Assembly: GCA_044222225.1 (NCBI GenBank)
Contig: JBGANR010000006.1
Location: 124,001 to 188,000 of the forward strand
Length of the DNA stretch: 64,000 nucleotides
Direction of reading: 5' to 3'
Source of the DNA: JBGANR01 sp044222225
GTDB taxonomy: Bacteria; Actinomycetota; Actinomycetes; Mycobacteriales; Mycobacteriaceae
A program made the translations under genes and the position numbers. A model generated the notes under the pieces. The model made no database searches. It was not told where the DNA came from and saw nothing but the letters and a program-made list of their open reading frames with translations. Below, one piece after another: positions 31,227-39,972 of this stretch. Within the stretch, counting starts at the first letter, position 1. Every line of letters begins with the position of its first letter.

Positions 31227-32006
31227 ATGCGCATCGGAGCACACGTCCGCAGCAGTTCCGACCCCCTCGGCGACGCCGCCGACCTGGGCGCGGACATCGT
31301 TCAGCTGTTCGTCACCGACCCTCAGAAATGGAGTAAACCGGCGCCGCATCCGCAGACCGCGGCGCTTCGCGAGTCCGGCGTCGACGTCGTCGTGCACAGC
31401 TCGTACGTCATCAACGTCGCGAGTCTGAACAACCGGCTGCGCATGCCGTCGCGCAAGGCGGTCGCCGAGCAGGCCGCGGCCGCCGCCGAACTCGGCGCCA
31501 TCGGCCTCGTCGTGCACGGCGGGCACGTCCGCGACAACGAGGACGCCGCGCAGGGCTACCTCAACTGGCGCAAGCTCTTCGAGCGACAGGCCGACAAGGG
31601 CGGCTTCGGCGTGCCGATCCTCATCGAGAACACCGCGGGCGGCGAGAACGCGATGGCCCGGTTCGTCGAGGACGTCGAGCGGCTGTGGCTGGCGGTCGGC
31701 GATTTCGGCGACCAGGTGGGCTTCTGCCTCGACACCTGCCACGCGTGGGCGGCCGGGCTGGAACTCGGCGACCTCGTGACGCGCGTCAAGGCCGCCACCG
31801 GACGCATCGACCTCGTCCATCTCAACAACTCACGAGACGAGTTCGGCTCGGCCCGCGACCGGCACGCACCGCTCGACGGCGGGCAGATCCCGACCGTCGA
31901 CCTGCTGGCCGTGGCCGCGGAGGCCGGCGCCCCGGTGGTCCTCGAGACGCCCGCGGAGACCATCGATCGCGACCTGCGGATCGCCCGCGGCGTACTCGGC
32001 GCCTGA
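31227..32006 (+). CDS. nfo: Deoxyribonuclease IV (endonuclease IV, AP endonuclease)
   Basis: A protein of 259 aa that cuts DNA at abasic sites in base-excision repair. It is a TIM barrel with three zinc ions. The metal ligands are seen in RIGAHVRSS (His), VVHSSYVINVAS (His), GLVVHGGHVRDN (His), ILIENTAGGENAM (Glu), GFCLDTCHAWAAG (Asp, His), LVHLNNSRDEFGSARDRHAP (Asp, His) and VLETPAET (Glu). It begins at ATG 31227, 50 bases after the decapeptide gene. It is slightly shorter than E. coli Nfo, as usual in actinobacteria. Confidence 0.92.
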   Translation: MRIGAHVRSSSDPLGDAADLGADIVQLFVTDPQKWSKPAPHPQTAALRESGVDVVVHSSYVINVASLNNRLRMPSRKAVAEQAAAAAELGAIGLVVHGGHVRDNEDAAQGYLNWRKLFERQADKGGFGVPILIENTAGGENAMARFVEDVERLWLAVGDFGDQVGFCLDTCHAWAAGLELGDLVTRVKAATGRIDLVHLNNSRDEFGSARDRHAPLDGGQIPTVDLLAVAAEAGAPVVLETPAETIDRDLRIARGVLGA

Positions 32007-32076
32007 CGTCCGCCCCACTGACGAGAGGGTGCTTGCTGGAGTTGAACATGCCCGCGGAGCGAGCTACACTGGCCGT

Positions 32077-32106
32077 GTTACTCGCGGGTAACTTACCCGC
32101 AGGTCA
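32077..32106. promoter_or_regulatory. Tandem TTAC-N6-GTAA operator of fadE5
   Basis: GTTAC-TCGCGG-GTAAC (32077-32092) is a perfect 5-bp dyad. A second, weaker site TTAC-N6-GTCA follows at 32093-32106 and leads into TCAATGTCGACC. The same dyad plus TCAATGTCGACC occurs between fadA2 and fabG4 (39957 on). Confidence 0.6.
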
Positions 32107-32163
32107 ATGTCGACCGGCAACCGGACTCGCGCCAGACGAATCCGGGGAGAGAGAAGGACCATC

Positions 32164-33999
32164 ATGGGCCACTACAAGTCCAACCTGCGCGATCTGCAGT
32201 TCAACCTTTTCGAGGTCTTCAAACTCGAGGAGGCGCTGGCCACCGGCGAGTACGGCGACCTGGACGCCGAGACCGCCGTCGAGATGCTGAAGGAGGTCGC
32301 ACGGCTCACCGAGGGGCCCCTCGCCGAGCCGTTCGCCGACACCGACCGCAATCCGCCGGTGTTCGACCCGGCCACGCACACCATCTCGATCCCCGAGCCG
32401 TTCAAGAAGGCGATCCGCACGTTCACCGAGTCGGGCTGGCAGTTCACCGGCCTGCGCGAGGAGCTCGGCGGCATCCCGACGCCGTCGATGCTCAAGTGGG
32501 CCATCGCCGAGCTCTTCCTCGGCTCCCAGCCGGCCGCGTTCATGTATCTGGCGGGCCCCGCGTTCGCCCAGGTCTTCTACAACAACGGCACCGACGAGCA
32601 GAAGAAGTGGGCCGAGGTCATCACCGAGCGCGGCTGGGGCGCCACGATGGTGCTCACCGAGCCCGACGCCGGCTCGGACGTCGGCGCCGGCCGCACGAAG
32701 GCCGTGCAGCAGGACGACGGCACGTGGCACATCGAGGGCGTCAAGCGCTTCATCACCTCGGCGGATTCGGACGATCTCTTCGAGAACCTCTTCCACCTCG
32801 TGCTCGCCCGCCCCGAGGGCGCGGGCCCCGGCACCAAGGGGCTCTCCCTCTTCTACGTGCCCAAGACCCACTTCGACTTCGAGACCCAGACCTTCGGCGA
32901 GCGCAACGGCGTCTTCGTCACGAACGTCGAACACAAGATGGGCCTCAAGGCGTCCGCCACCTGTGAGCTGAGCTTCGGCCTGCACGGCGTCCCCGCCAAG
33001 GGCTGGCTGGTCGGCGAGGTGCACAACGGCATCGCGCAGATGTTCGACGTCATCGAGCACGCCCGCATGATGGTCGGCACCAAGGCCATCGCGACGCTGT
33101 CCACCGGCTACCTCAACGCGCTCGAGTACGCCAAGGAGCGTGTCCAGGGCGCCGACCTCACGCAGATGATGGACAAGGCCGCGCCGCGCGTCACCATCAC
33201 GCATCACCCGGACGTCCGCCGCAGCCTGATGACGCAGAAGGCGTACGCCGAGGGCCTGCGCGCCGTCTACCTGTACACCGCCGCGCACCAGGACGAGAAC
33301 ACCGCCGCGCTGGTCACCGGCGCCGACAAGGCCACCGCGTTCCGCGTCAACGACCTGCTGCTGCCGATAGTCAAGGGCGTCGGTTCGGAGCGGGCGTACG
33401 AGAAGCTCACCGAGTCGCTGCAGACGCTCGGCGGCTCCGGCTTCCTGCAGGACTACCCGATCGAGCAGTACATCCGCGACTCGAAGATCGACTCGCTGTA
33501 CGAGGGCACGACGGCGATCCAGGCGCAGGACTTCTTCTTCCGCAAGATCATCCGGGACAAGGGCGTCGCGCTCGGCTTCATCGCCGGCCAGATCAACACC
33601 TTCCTGCAGACCGAGGCGGCCGACGGCCGGCTCAAGGGTGAGAAGGAGCTGCTGCGGACGGCGCTCGACGACGTCCAGGCGATCGCCGCGACGCTGACCG
33701 GCTGGCTCATGGGCGCCCAGGAGCAGCCGGCCGAGCTGTACAAGATCGGCCTCGGCTCGGTGCGCTTCCTCATGGCCGTCGGTGACCTGCTCATCGGCTA
33801 CCTGCTGCTGCAGCAGGCCGAGATCGCCTCCGCGGCCCTCGACGCCGGCGCCGAGGGCGCCGACAAGCCGTTCTACGAGGGCAAGGTCGCCGTGGCCACC
33901 TTCTTCGCCAAGAACATGCTCCCGCTGCTCACCTCGGTTCGCAGCGTCGTCGAGAACATCGACAACGAGGTCATGGAGCTGGACGAAGCCGCGTTCTGA
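32164..33999 (+). CDS. fadE5: FadE5-type acyl-CoA dehydrogenase
   Basis: A protein of 611 aa, the length of mycobacterial FadE5, which is longer than classic acyl-CoA dehydrogenases. It makes trans-2-enoyl-CoA from acyl-CoA of wide chain length, using FAD. Signatures: MVLTEPDAGSDVGAGRTKAV, KRFITSADSD, the LGGSGFLQDYPIEQYIRDSK region and catalytic Glu447 in SLYEGTTAIQAQDFF, the same number as in M. tuberculosis FadE5. The C-terminal extension (about 480-611) is helical. ATG 32164 follows GAGAGAAGGA. Its M. tuberculosis relative Rv0244c lies next to fadA2; here five other genes lie between them. Confidence 0.95.
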   Translation: MGHYKSNLRDLQFNLFEVFKLEEALATGEYGDLDAETAVEMLKEVARLTEGPLAEPFADTDRNPPVFDPATHTISIPEPFKKAIRTFTESGWQFTGLREELGGIPTPSMLKWAIAELFLGSQPAAFMYLAGPAFAQVFYNNGTDEQKKWAEVITERGWGATMVLTEPDAGSDVGAGRTKAVQQDDGTWHIEGVKRFITSADSDDLFENLFHLVLARPEGAGPGTKGLSLFYVPKTHFDFETQTFGERNGVFVTNVEHKMGLKASATCELSFGLHGVPAKGWLVGEVHNGIAQMFDVIEHARMMVGTKAIATLSTGYLNALEYAKERVQGADLTQMMDKAAPRVTITHHPDVRRSLMTQKAYAEGLRAVYLYTAAHQDENTAALVTGADKATAFRVNDLLLPIVKGVGSERAYEKLTESLQTLGGSGFLQDYPIEQYIRDSKIDSLYEGTTAIQAQDFFFRKIIRDKGVALGFIAGQINTFLQTEAADGRLKGEKELLRTALDDVQAIAATLTGWLMGAQEQPAELYKIGLGSVRFLMAVGDLLIGYLLLQQAEIASAALDAGAEGADKPFYEGKVAVATFFAKNMLPLLTSVRSVVENIDNEVMELDEAAF

Positions 34000-34027
34000 C
34001 ACGGCGCGGTCATGAAAGGGTGACGGG

Positions 34028-34090
34028 ATGACCGTGGTCGCAGAGAAGATCGGCGGCGCAAAGGGAACGTCGCAGGGGGTGGCGGGATGA
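34028..34090 (+). other. Duplicated gene start forming a 20-codon frame
   Basis: The first 24 or so bases of the next gene (ATGACCGTGGTCGCAGAGAA) occur here 59 bases earlier with one difference. The copy opens a 20-residue frame whose TGA overlaps the true ATG (34087). It may be a leader peptide that couples translation, or debris of a tandem duplication. Confidence 0.4.
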
Positions 34091-34749
34091 CCGTGGTCGC
34101 GGAGAAGACGGACGGGCTCGTCGTCGAGGGGCTCGGGCTCGACCGCGAGCTCGGCACGCTGTTCGCCGGCGTCTCGTTGACGACGTCCGCGTCCGGCCTC
34201 TACGCGGTGTGCGGGATGTCCGGCGCCGACCGGACGTCCCTGCTCCTGACGCTCGCCGGCCGGCTCGCGCCGTCTCGCGGGTCGGTCTCGCTGTTCGGGG
34301 CGGCCAAGCGCGCCACGATCCGGGAGAACTGCTCGATCGCGGGTTTCGCGACGATCGACGACCTCGACGAGACCGTCACCGTCCGCGCGATCCTCGTCGA
34401 GCAGATCCGCTGGCTGACGCCGTGGTGGAAACCCGCGCCGCGGCCGTCGGACGCCGAACTGACGCAGATGCTCACTCCCGCGTTCGGACACCTGCCCATC
34501 CCCGATCCGCGCTCGCTCGTCATCGAGCTGTCCGATCTCGACGACCTGCTGCTGCGCATCGCCCTCGCCTTGTCGATGGGCCGCCGCTGCCTCATCGTCG
34601 ACGACATCGAGCAGGTCCGTCGCGCCGAGCACCTCCCCGAGCTCGTCGCCCGGCTGCAGACGTTGGCCGAGCGTCGGCTCGTCGTCGTCGGCGCCGTCAA
34701 CCGGCCGGGCGGTGTTCCGGCGGGCAACATCCTCACGTTCGGTAGCTGA
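34087..34749 (+). CDS. Degenerate ABC ATPase-like protein associated with YhgE/Pip
   Basis: A protein of 220 aa with the shape of an ABC ATPase: LVVEGLGLDRELGTLFAGVS strand start, a P-loop-like turn GMSGADRTSLLLTLAGRLAP, an LSDLDDLLLRIALALSMG segment at the signature position and a Walker-B-like RCLIVDDIEQV. The Walker A Lys is Arg and the preceding Gly is Asp, the signature is LSDLD rather than LSGGQ, and no Glu follows the Walker B Asp pair. It probably does not hydrolyse ATP normally. Similar proteins accompany YhgE/Pip membrane proteins in mycolata; the YhgE gene is at 35623. Confidence 0.75.
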   Translation: MTVVAEKTDGLVVEGLGLDRELGTLFAGVSLTTSASGLYAVCGMSGADRTSLLLTLAGRLAPSRGSVSLFGAAKRATIRENCSIAGFATIDDLDETVTVRAILVEQIRWLTPWWKPAPRPSDAELTQMLTPAFGHLPIPDPRSLVIELSDLDDLLLRIALALSMGRRCLIVDDIEQVRRAEHLPELVARLQTLAERRLVVVGAVNRPGGVPAGNILTFGS

Positions 34750-34833
34750 GCCCGCCCAAAAACTGTAAAAATCAGGGGGTCCAACCCGTATATGAGGCTG
34801 GACCCCCTGATTTTTACAGTTTTTGGGCGGGCT
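34749..34833. terminator. Perfect 35-bp hairpin between converging genes
   Basis: Arms 34749-34783 and 34799-34833 are perfectly complementary around a 15-base loop. Each arm carries A5/T5 runs, so each strand ends the stem with a T-tract. The element starts at the last base of one stop codon and reaches into the other (CTA at 34832-34834). Confidence 0.9.
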
Positions 34834-35464
34834 ACCGGTCTCGCCACCTGGTCAGCCACGGTTCGACGACCGCCGCCAGCTCCGGGCCGCCGCGCAGCGC
34901 ATGCGCCTGACCTGCGACGACGTGCAGATGCGCGACGTCCGCCGCGTCGGGGATGCCGAACGGGTCACGCGAGCCGTTGACGACGACGACCTCCGGTGCG
35001 CTGCGGAGTTCCTCGACCCGCGACTTCTCCGGCTTGCCCGGCGGATGCAGCGGGAACGCAAGCGCCAGTACACCTCGCGCGCCGGTCGCGACGGCCGTCC
35101 GGCAGGCGACGCGGGCGCCGTTGCTGCGTCCGCCCGCGATCAGCGGCACGTCGCCGAGGCGTTCGCGCAGGTCAGCGACGATGTCGCACCAGGCCTGGTC
35201 CTGACGCACCGCCGAGCCCGGCGCGCGTCCACCCGCGACGCGGTACGGCTGCAGCACCCGCGCGACGGCGCCGCCGAGCCCGAGCGCCGCGTCACGCACC
35301 GTCAGCAGGTCGGGGGCGTCGACGCCACCGCCCGCGCTGTGGGTGAGGACGAGGAGAAACGCCGGGTCACCGCAACCGTCGAGCGCGACGTGGGCGTTCC
35401 CGGCACTCGTCGGCACGATCAGTTCCTCGCGGCGGACGGATCCGGACGGCGACGGTCGTTCCAT
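34832..35464 (-). CDS. Alpha/beta-hydrolase (KANL3/Tex30-like)
   Basis: A protein of 210 aa. Nucleophile elbow IAGGRSNGARVACRTA (Ser in GRSNG), the earlier loop LVLTHSAGGGVDAPDL, acid Asp in VVVNGSRDPFGIP and final His in VVAGQAHAL. It matches the small alpha/beta hydrolases related to KANL3/Tex30; bacterial members have no known substrate. ATG 35464. Its 3' end is the right arm of the long hairpin. Confidence 0.82.
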   Translation of the reverse strand: MERPSPSGSVRREELIVPTSAGNAHVALDGCGDPAFLLVLTHSAGGGVDAPDLLTVRDAALGLGGAVARVLQPYRVAGGRAPGSAVRQDQAWCDIVADLRERLGDVPLIAGGRSNGARVACRTAVATGARGVLALAFPLHPPGKPEKSRVEELRSAPEVVVVNGSRDPFGIPDAADVAHLHVVAGQAHALRGGPELAAVVEPWLTRWRDR

Positions 35465-35511
35465 GCGGCACGACGCTACGCGGCCCACGGGACGCAGCCT
35501 CCGGGCAGCTA

Positions 35512-35525
35512 CTACCGACCAGTAA
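35512..35525. promoter_or_regulatory. Possible CTAC-N6-GTAA operator
   Basis: CTAC-CGACCA-GTAA lies between the diverging hydrolase and YhgE genes. It differs by one base from the TTAC-N6-GTAA arms at fadE5 and fadA2, so the same or a related TetR-type factor might bind. Confidence 0.35.
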
Positions 35526-35622
35526 TATTCACTTTCGTCACAGCACCGTCGTGCGGGCATAGGCTGACGCCCCAGACGGACCGGCGCCGCGGCCGGACCG
35601 ACAGCGGTCAGAAAGGGCGGAC

Positions 35623-37626
35623 ATGCTCGCCGGACTCACCCTCGGAACCGAGATCAAGCGCTTCGGACGGAGCCGCTTCACCCGGGCGGCCGTCGTCGTC
35701 CTCGCGGTGCTCCCGCTCGTCTACGGCGCGCTGTACCTGTGGGCGTTCTGGGATCCGTTCGGCAACGTGAACAAGCTGCCGGTGGCGCTGGTCAACTCCG
35801 ACCGCGGCGCGACGTCCGACGGCACGCGGGTGACGGCCGGCGACGACGTCGCGCGCGGCCTCGAGGAGAGCGGCGCGCTGCAGTGGCACACCGAGTCGCC
35901 GGCCGGTGCGGCGAAGGGCGTCGCCGAGGGCAAGTACTACTTCGCCGTCGAGTTGCCGGAGGACTTCTCGGCCGCCGTCGCCTCGCCGACCTCGGGGAAT
36001 CCGCGGAAAGCGCAGCTCAAGGCGTATTTCAACGACGCCAACAACTACATCTCGACGACGATCGGGCGCACCGCGCTCAACGAGATCCGCGCGGCCGTCG
36101 CGAACAAGATCTCGACGGCCGCGGTCGACCAGGTGCTCGTGGGGCTGCTCACCGCGGGTGACGGCGTCAAGCAGGCCGCCGACGGCGCGGGCAAGCTGGC
36201 GACAGGCGCCAAGGACCTCGACACCGGGGCACAGAAGCTCCGCGGCGGCGCCGCCGAACTGTCCGGCGGCATCGACCAGGCCCGCGACGGCTCGCGCACC
36301 CTGGCCGGCGGCGTCCACGAGTTGCGCGGCGGCATCGACCAGGCGACCGGCGGCATCATCCGGCTCACCGACGGCCTCGCTCAACTGAACCTCGGCGCCG
36401 TCCAGCTCGGCGACGGTGCGGCCGCGCTCGCGGCGGGCGTCGAACGGGCGACGGCACCCGTGGCCGGCGTCCAGGCCGCTCAACAGACCACGTTGACGCA
36501 GCTCGACGGCATCATCGCCCAACTGCGCGCCAATCCGGCGACGGCCCAGGCGGCCCGCGACCTACAGCGATTCCGCGACACCCAGATCGCGAACGGTCCG
36601 GCCGCCACGACGCTCGCCCAGCTCGCGACGCTGCGCGACGGCGCCCAGCGACTCTCGGCGAATCTCGCACCCGGCAGCCCGCTGCGCAACGGGCTCAACG
36701 CGGCGACGTCCGGCGGCGGCGAGCTGCGCGACGGACTGTTGCGGCTGCAGTCCGGCGCGGCGCAGCTCGACGACGGCGCGGCCACGCTCGCCACCGGCCT
36801 GGTCAAGCTCAGCGACGGCGGGCATCAGTTGCGGGACGGCACCGTCGAACTCGCCAAGGGCTCCACACAGCTCAAAGACGGCTCGGCCGAGCTCGCCACC
36901 AAGCTGCGCGAGGGCGCCGGCAGCGTCCCCACCTGGGACGACGGTCAGCGGCAGCAGATCGCGGCCGTCATCGGCGGCCCCGTCGACCTCGCGTCGACGC
37001 ACGAGAACGCCGCCCCGAACTTCGGCACCGGCATGGCGCCGTTCTTCCTCTCGCTCGCGCTGTTCTTCGGCGGCGTCGTCATCTGGATGACGCTCCGCCC
37101 GTTGCAGACGCGCCCCATCGCGGCGGGGATCAACCCGCTGCGGATCGCACTGTCGTCCTATCTGCCGGCGGTGCTCATCGCCGTCGCGCAGTCGGTCATC
37201 CTGTACGCCGTCGTGCGCTGGGCGCTCGGGCTGGAGCCGAGGCATCCGATCGGCATGCTCGCGTTCATGCTGCTGGCGAGCCTGAGCTTCGTCGCGCTCG
37301 TCCAGGCGATCAACGCGCTGCTCGGCCCGACGGTCGGCCGCGTCACGACGCTGGCACTGCTCATGCTGCAGCTGGTCAGCTCCGGCGGCATGTACCCGGT
37401 GGAGACGACGAGCCGGTTCTTCCAGATCCTGCACCCGTTCGATCCGCTGTCCTACGGCGTCAACGGCCTGCGCCAGCTCGTCATGGGCGGCGTCGACGAG
37501 CGGCTGTGGATCTCGGTGATCGTGCTCATCGGCATCTGGGCCGGCTCGCTGACGGTGACGACCCTCTCGGCCCGTCGGAACCGGCAGTGGAACCTCATGC
37601 GCCTGCTGCCGCCGATCACGACCTGA
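35623..37626 (+). CDS. YhgE/Pip-family membrane protein
   Basis: A protein of 667 aa with the MmpL/ABC-2-like YhgE/Pip layout: one N-terminal membrane helix (VVVLAVLPLVYGALYLWAFW), a long extracytoplasmic region (about 45-460), then about five C-terminal helices (FFLSLALFFGGVVIWMTLRP, LPAVLIAVAQSVILYAVVRW, LLMLQLVSSGGMYPVETTSR). The extracytoplasmic part has many X-heptad repeats (LATGAKDLDTGAQKLRGGAA, LRDGTVELAKGSTQLKDGSA). The family includes a phage-infection receptor of Lactococcus and ESX/export-associated proteins; the transport role is unproven. The degenerate ATPase (34087) is the probable partner. Confidence 0.88.
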   Translation: MLAGLTLGTEIKRFGRSRFTRAAVVVLAVLPLVYGALYLWAFWDPFGNVNKLPVALVNSDRGATSDGTRVTAGDDVARGLEESGALQWHTESPAGAAKGVAEGKYYFAVELPEDFSAAVASPTSGNPRKAQLKAYFNDANNYISTTIGRTALNEIRAAVANKISTAAVDQVLVGLLTAGDGVKQAADGAGKLATGAKDLDTGAQKLRGGAAELSGGIDQARDGSRTLAGGVHELRGGIDQATGGIIRLTDGLAQLNLGAVQLGDGAAALAAGVERATAPVAGVQAAQQTTLTQLDGIIAQLRANPATAQAARDLQRFRDTQIANGPAATTLAQLATLRDGAQRLSANLAPGSPLRNGLNAATSGGGELRDGLLRLQSGAAQLDDGAATLATGLVKLSDGGHQLRDGTVELAKGSTQLKDGSAELATKLREGAGSVPTWDDGQRQQIAAVIGGPVDLASTHENAAPNFGTGMAPFFLSLALFFGGVVIWMTLRPLQTRPIAAGINPLRIALSSYLPAVLIAVAQSVILYAVVRWALGLEPRHPIGMLAFMLLASLSFVALVQAINALLGPTVGRVTTLALLMLQLVSSGGMYPVETTSRFFQILHPFDPLSYGVNGLRQLVMGGVDERLWISVIVLIGIWAGSLTVTTLSARRNRQWNLMRLLPPITT

Positions 37627-37632
37627 CGCCGC

Positions 37633-38058
37633 CTACGTCACGCAGAACTCATTACCCTCCGGGTCCGCCAACGTGATCCACGCGTACGGGCCCTGCTGGG
37701 CGTCCCACAGGAACGTCGCGCCCGCGGCGATCAGCTCGTCGGCCTTCTCCCGACGCCCCTCGCCGACCCGGACGTCCAGGTGCAGCCGGTTCTTCACCGA
37801 CTTCGGCTCCGGCACCGCCTGGAACAGCACGCGCGGCCGGCCGGCGTTCTCGGGGTCGCGGATCGCGGCGCCGACGCTCCACGCGAGCTTTCCGTTCCAG
37901 CGCAGCGTGTCCTCCTGACGCGCGTGCCCGGCGTCGACCATGCGCTGGATGAACGCCTCGTCACTCGGTTCGACCTGCCAGCCGAGCGCCGCCGCCCACC
38001 AGTCGGCCTGCGCGTGCGGGTTGACGGCGTCCACGACCACCTGAAACTCGTAGCTCAT
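37633..38058 (-). CDS. VOC-family (glyoxalase-like) protein
   Basis: A single-domain protein of 141 aa with two beta-alpha-beta-beta-beta units: FQVVVDAVNPHAQADWWAAA and RLHLDVRVGEGRREKADELI, ending TLADPEGNEFCVT. It corresponds to the Glyoxalase_6 subgroup. Metal-ligand candidates are His in RLHLDV and Glu in EGNEF. These are often resistance-like or unknown. It converges on YhgE with 6 bases between stops. Confidence 0.85.
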   Translation of the reverse strand: MSYEFQVVVDAVNPHAQADWWAAALGWQVEPSDEAFIQRMVDAGHARQEDTLRWNGKLAWSVGAAIRDPENAGRPRVLFQAVPEPKSVKNRLHLDVRVGEGRREKADELIAAGATFLWDAQQGPYAWITLADPEGNEFCVT

Positions 38059-38124
38059 GCCTCGAGCCTAGCCGATCAGACGAACGGACTGGCGAATAAT
38101 ATCGCCGTCCGGATACTGGAGTCC

Positions 38125-38526
38125 ATGAAGATCCTGCTGAACATCATCTGGCTCGTGCTGTGCGGATTCTGGATGGCGGTGGGCTACGTGGCGGCCGGCG
38201 TGCTGTGCTGCATCCTCATCATCACGATCCCCTTCGGCCTCGCCTCGTTCCGCATCGCGGCCTATGCGCTGTGGCCGTTCGGCCGCACCGTCGTCCGCCG
38301 TCCGACTGCGGGCGCAGCGTCGGCCATCGGCAACGTGATCTGGGCGCTCGTCGCAGGGATCTGGCTGGCGATCGGCCACATCGTCACCGGGGTGGCGCTC
38401 TGCCTGACGATCATCGGCATCCCGCTCGGCATCGCGAACTTCAAGATGGTGCCCGTCTCGCTGTTCCCGCTCGGCGCCGAGATCGTGCCGATCGACGACC
38501 GGCCGGCCGCCGCGGCCTACGCCTGA
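38125..38526 (+). CDS. YccF-domain membrane protein
   Basis: A protein of 133 aa with two YccF (DUF307) repeats, each with the IxxPxG turn: LIITIPFGLASFRIAAYALW and LTIIGIPLGIANFKMVPVSL. About four membrane helices. The function of the family is unknown. ATG 38125. Diverges from the VOC gene; a short imperfect palindrome with an AATAATAT centre lies at about 38092-38108 between them. Confidence 0.85.
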   Translation: MKILLNIIWLVLCGFWMAVGYVAAGVLCCILIITIPFGLASFRIAAYALWPFGRTVVRRPTAGAASAIGNVIWALVAGIWLAIGHIVTGVALCLTIIGIPLGIANFKMVPVSLFPLGAEIVPIDDRPAAAAYA

Positions 38527-38551
38527 CGGTCCGGCGCCCATCGGGCTGCCC

Positions 38552-38577
38552 GGCGCCCGTCCGGCCCGACGGGCGCC
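38552..38577. terminator. Bidirectional terminator between yccF-like gene and fadA2
   Basis: GGCGCCCGTC (38552-38561) and GACGGGCGCC (38568-38577) form a perfect 10-bp stem with a 6-base loop in the 70-base gap between converging genes. Confidence 0.7.
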
Positions 38578-38596
38578 ATTCCGGCCCGGCCGCCCG

Positions 38597-39913
38597 TCAG
38601 GCCTCGACGATCGCCGTCACACCCTGGCCACCGGCCGCGCAGATCGAGATGAGCGCGCGTCCGCCACCCCGCTCGGCGAGCTGCTTGGCCGTCGTCGCGA
38701 TGATCCGGCCGCCGGTGGCCGCGAACGGATGACCCGCCGCCAGCGACGAGCCGGTCCGGTTGAGCTTGCTCCGGTCGATGGCGCCGAGCGGCTTCTCCAG
38801 CCCCAGCTTTCCGACGCAATACTCCTCCGACTCCCAGGCCGCGAGCGTCGCGAGGACGACCGAGGCGAACGCCTCGTGGATCTCGTAGAGGTCAAAGTCC
38901 TGCAGCGTCAGGCCGTTGCGGGCGAGCAGCCGCGGCACGGCGTACGTCGGCGCCATCAGCAGACCGTCGGCTCCACTGACGAAGTCGACCGCGGCCGTCT
39001 CGACGTCGGTGAGGTACGCGAGCGGCGCGAGCCCGCGCTGCTCGGCCCACTCCTGCGTCGCGAGCAGCACCGTCGACGCGCCGTCGGTGAACGGCGTCGA
39101 GTTGCCGGCCGTCATCGTCGCGTCGCCGAGCCCGACGCCGAAGACCGGCTTGAGCGTCGCGAGCTTCTCGACGGTCGAGTTGGGCCGCAGGTTGTCGTCG
39201 CGGGTGAGCCCGAGGAAGGGCGTGACGAGGTCGTCGAAGAAGCCGCGGTCGTAGGCGGCCGCGAGGTTGCGGTGGCTGGCGGCGGCGAGTTCGTCCTGGT
39301 CGGCGCGCGCGATGCCGAACTGCTTGGCCGTGATGGCCGCGCTCTCGCCCATGTTGAGGCCGGTGCGCGGCTCGCCCTGGTCGGGCGGCGCGATGCCGAT
39401 CTGCGTCGGCAGCTTGGCGGCGAGCTTGAGCCGCTCGACGTTCGTCTTGGCGCTGTTGAACTTGAGCATCGTGCGGCGCATCGCGTCCGAGATCATGATC
39501 GGCGCGTCGGACGTCGTGTCGGCGCCGCCGCCGATGCCGACGTCGTACTTCCCGGTGGCGATCTGGTCGGCGACGATCGAGATGGCCTGCAGACCGGTGC
39601 CGCAGGCCTGGGTCACGTCGAACGCCGGCGTGTACGGCGAAAGCGCCGAGCCCAGCACACTCTCTCGCGTCAGCGCGAACGACGACGGCAGTTTGACCAC
39701 GGCACCGCCGACGACGGCGCCGAGCCGCTCCCCCGCGAGACCGAAGCGGCTGACCAGGCCGTCGAGGGACGCGGTGAACATGTCCTGGTTGGACGCGTCC
39801 GCGTAGACGCCGTTGGAGCGGGCGAAGGGGATGCGGTTGCCGCCGAGGATGGCGACGGGACGGAGGGTGCGAGCGGCCGGCGGGCGCGCCGCAGCCTTCT
39901 TCGAGGTGGCCAC
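38597..39913 (-). CDS. fadA2: Acetyl-CoA acetyltransferase (thiolase) FadA2-type
   Basis: A protein of 438 aa, thiolase fold, joining or cleaving acyl-CoA at the 3-keto position. Nucleophile Cys104 in DVTQACGTG, His395 in AAGHPFAATGG and Cys425 in ISICAAGGQG form the active site. The N-terminus has an Ala/Lys/Pro-rich extension (ATSKKAAARPPAARTLRP) before the core. It diverges from fabG4, with a TTAC-N6-GTAA dyad 44 bases upstream of its start. With fabG4 and htdX it can supply the reductase, hydratase and thiolase steps of a fatty-acyl cycle. Confidence 0.94.
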   Translation of the reverse strand: MATSKKAAARPPAARTLRPVAILGGNRIPFARSNGVYADASNQDMFTASLDGLVSRFGLAGERLGAVVGGAVVKLPSSFALTRESVLGSALSPYTPAFDVTQACGTGLQAISIVADQIATGKYDVGIGGGADTTSDAPIMISDAMRRTMLKFNSAKTNVERLKLAAKLPTQIGIAPPDQGEPRTGLNMGESAAITAKQFGIARADQDELAAASHRNLAAAYDRGFFDDLVTPFLGLTRDDNLRPNSTVEKLATLKPVFGVGLGDATMTAGNSTPFTDGASTVLLATQEWAEQRGLAPLAYLTDVETAAVDFVSGADGLLMAPTYAVPRLLARNGLTLQDFDLYEIHEAFASVVLATLAAWESEEYCVGKLGLEKPLGAIDRSKLNRTGSSLAAGHPFAATGGRIIATTAKQLAERGGGRALISICAAGGQGVTAIVEA

Positions 39914-39956
39914 GTCAGTTGTCTCCCGTTTGTCGTCGTGGGGTGTCGGCCCTATT

Positions 39957-39972
39957 CTTACCGTCGAGTAAG
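39957..39972. promoter_or_regulatory. TTAC-N6-GTAA operator between fadA2 and fabG4
   Basis: CTTAC-CGTCGA-GTAAG is a perfect 5-bp dyad with 6-base spacing, followed by TTCAATGTCGACC (39973 on). The same arms, spacing and following word occur upstream of fadE5. Confidence 0.65.
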
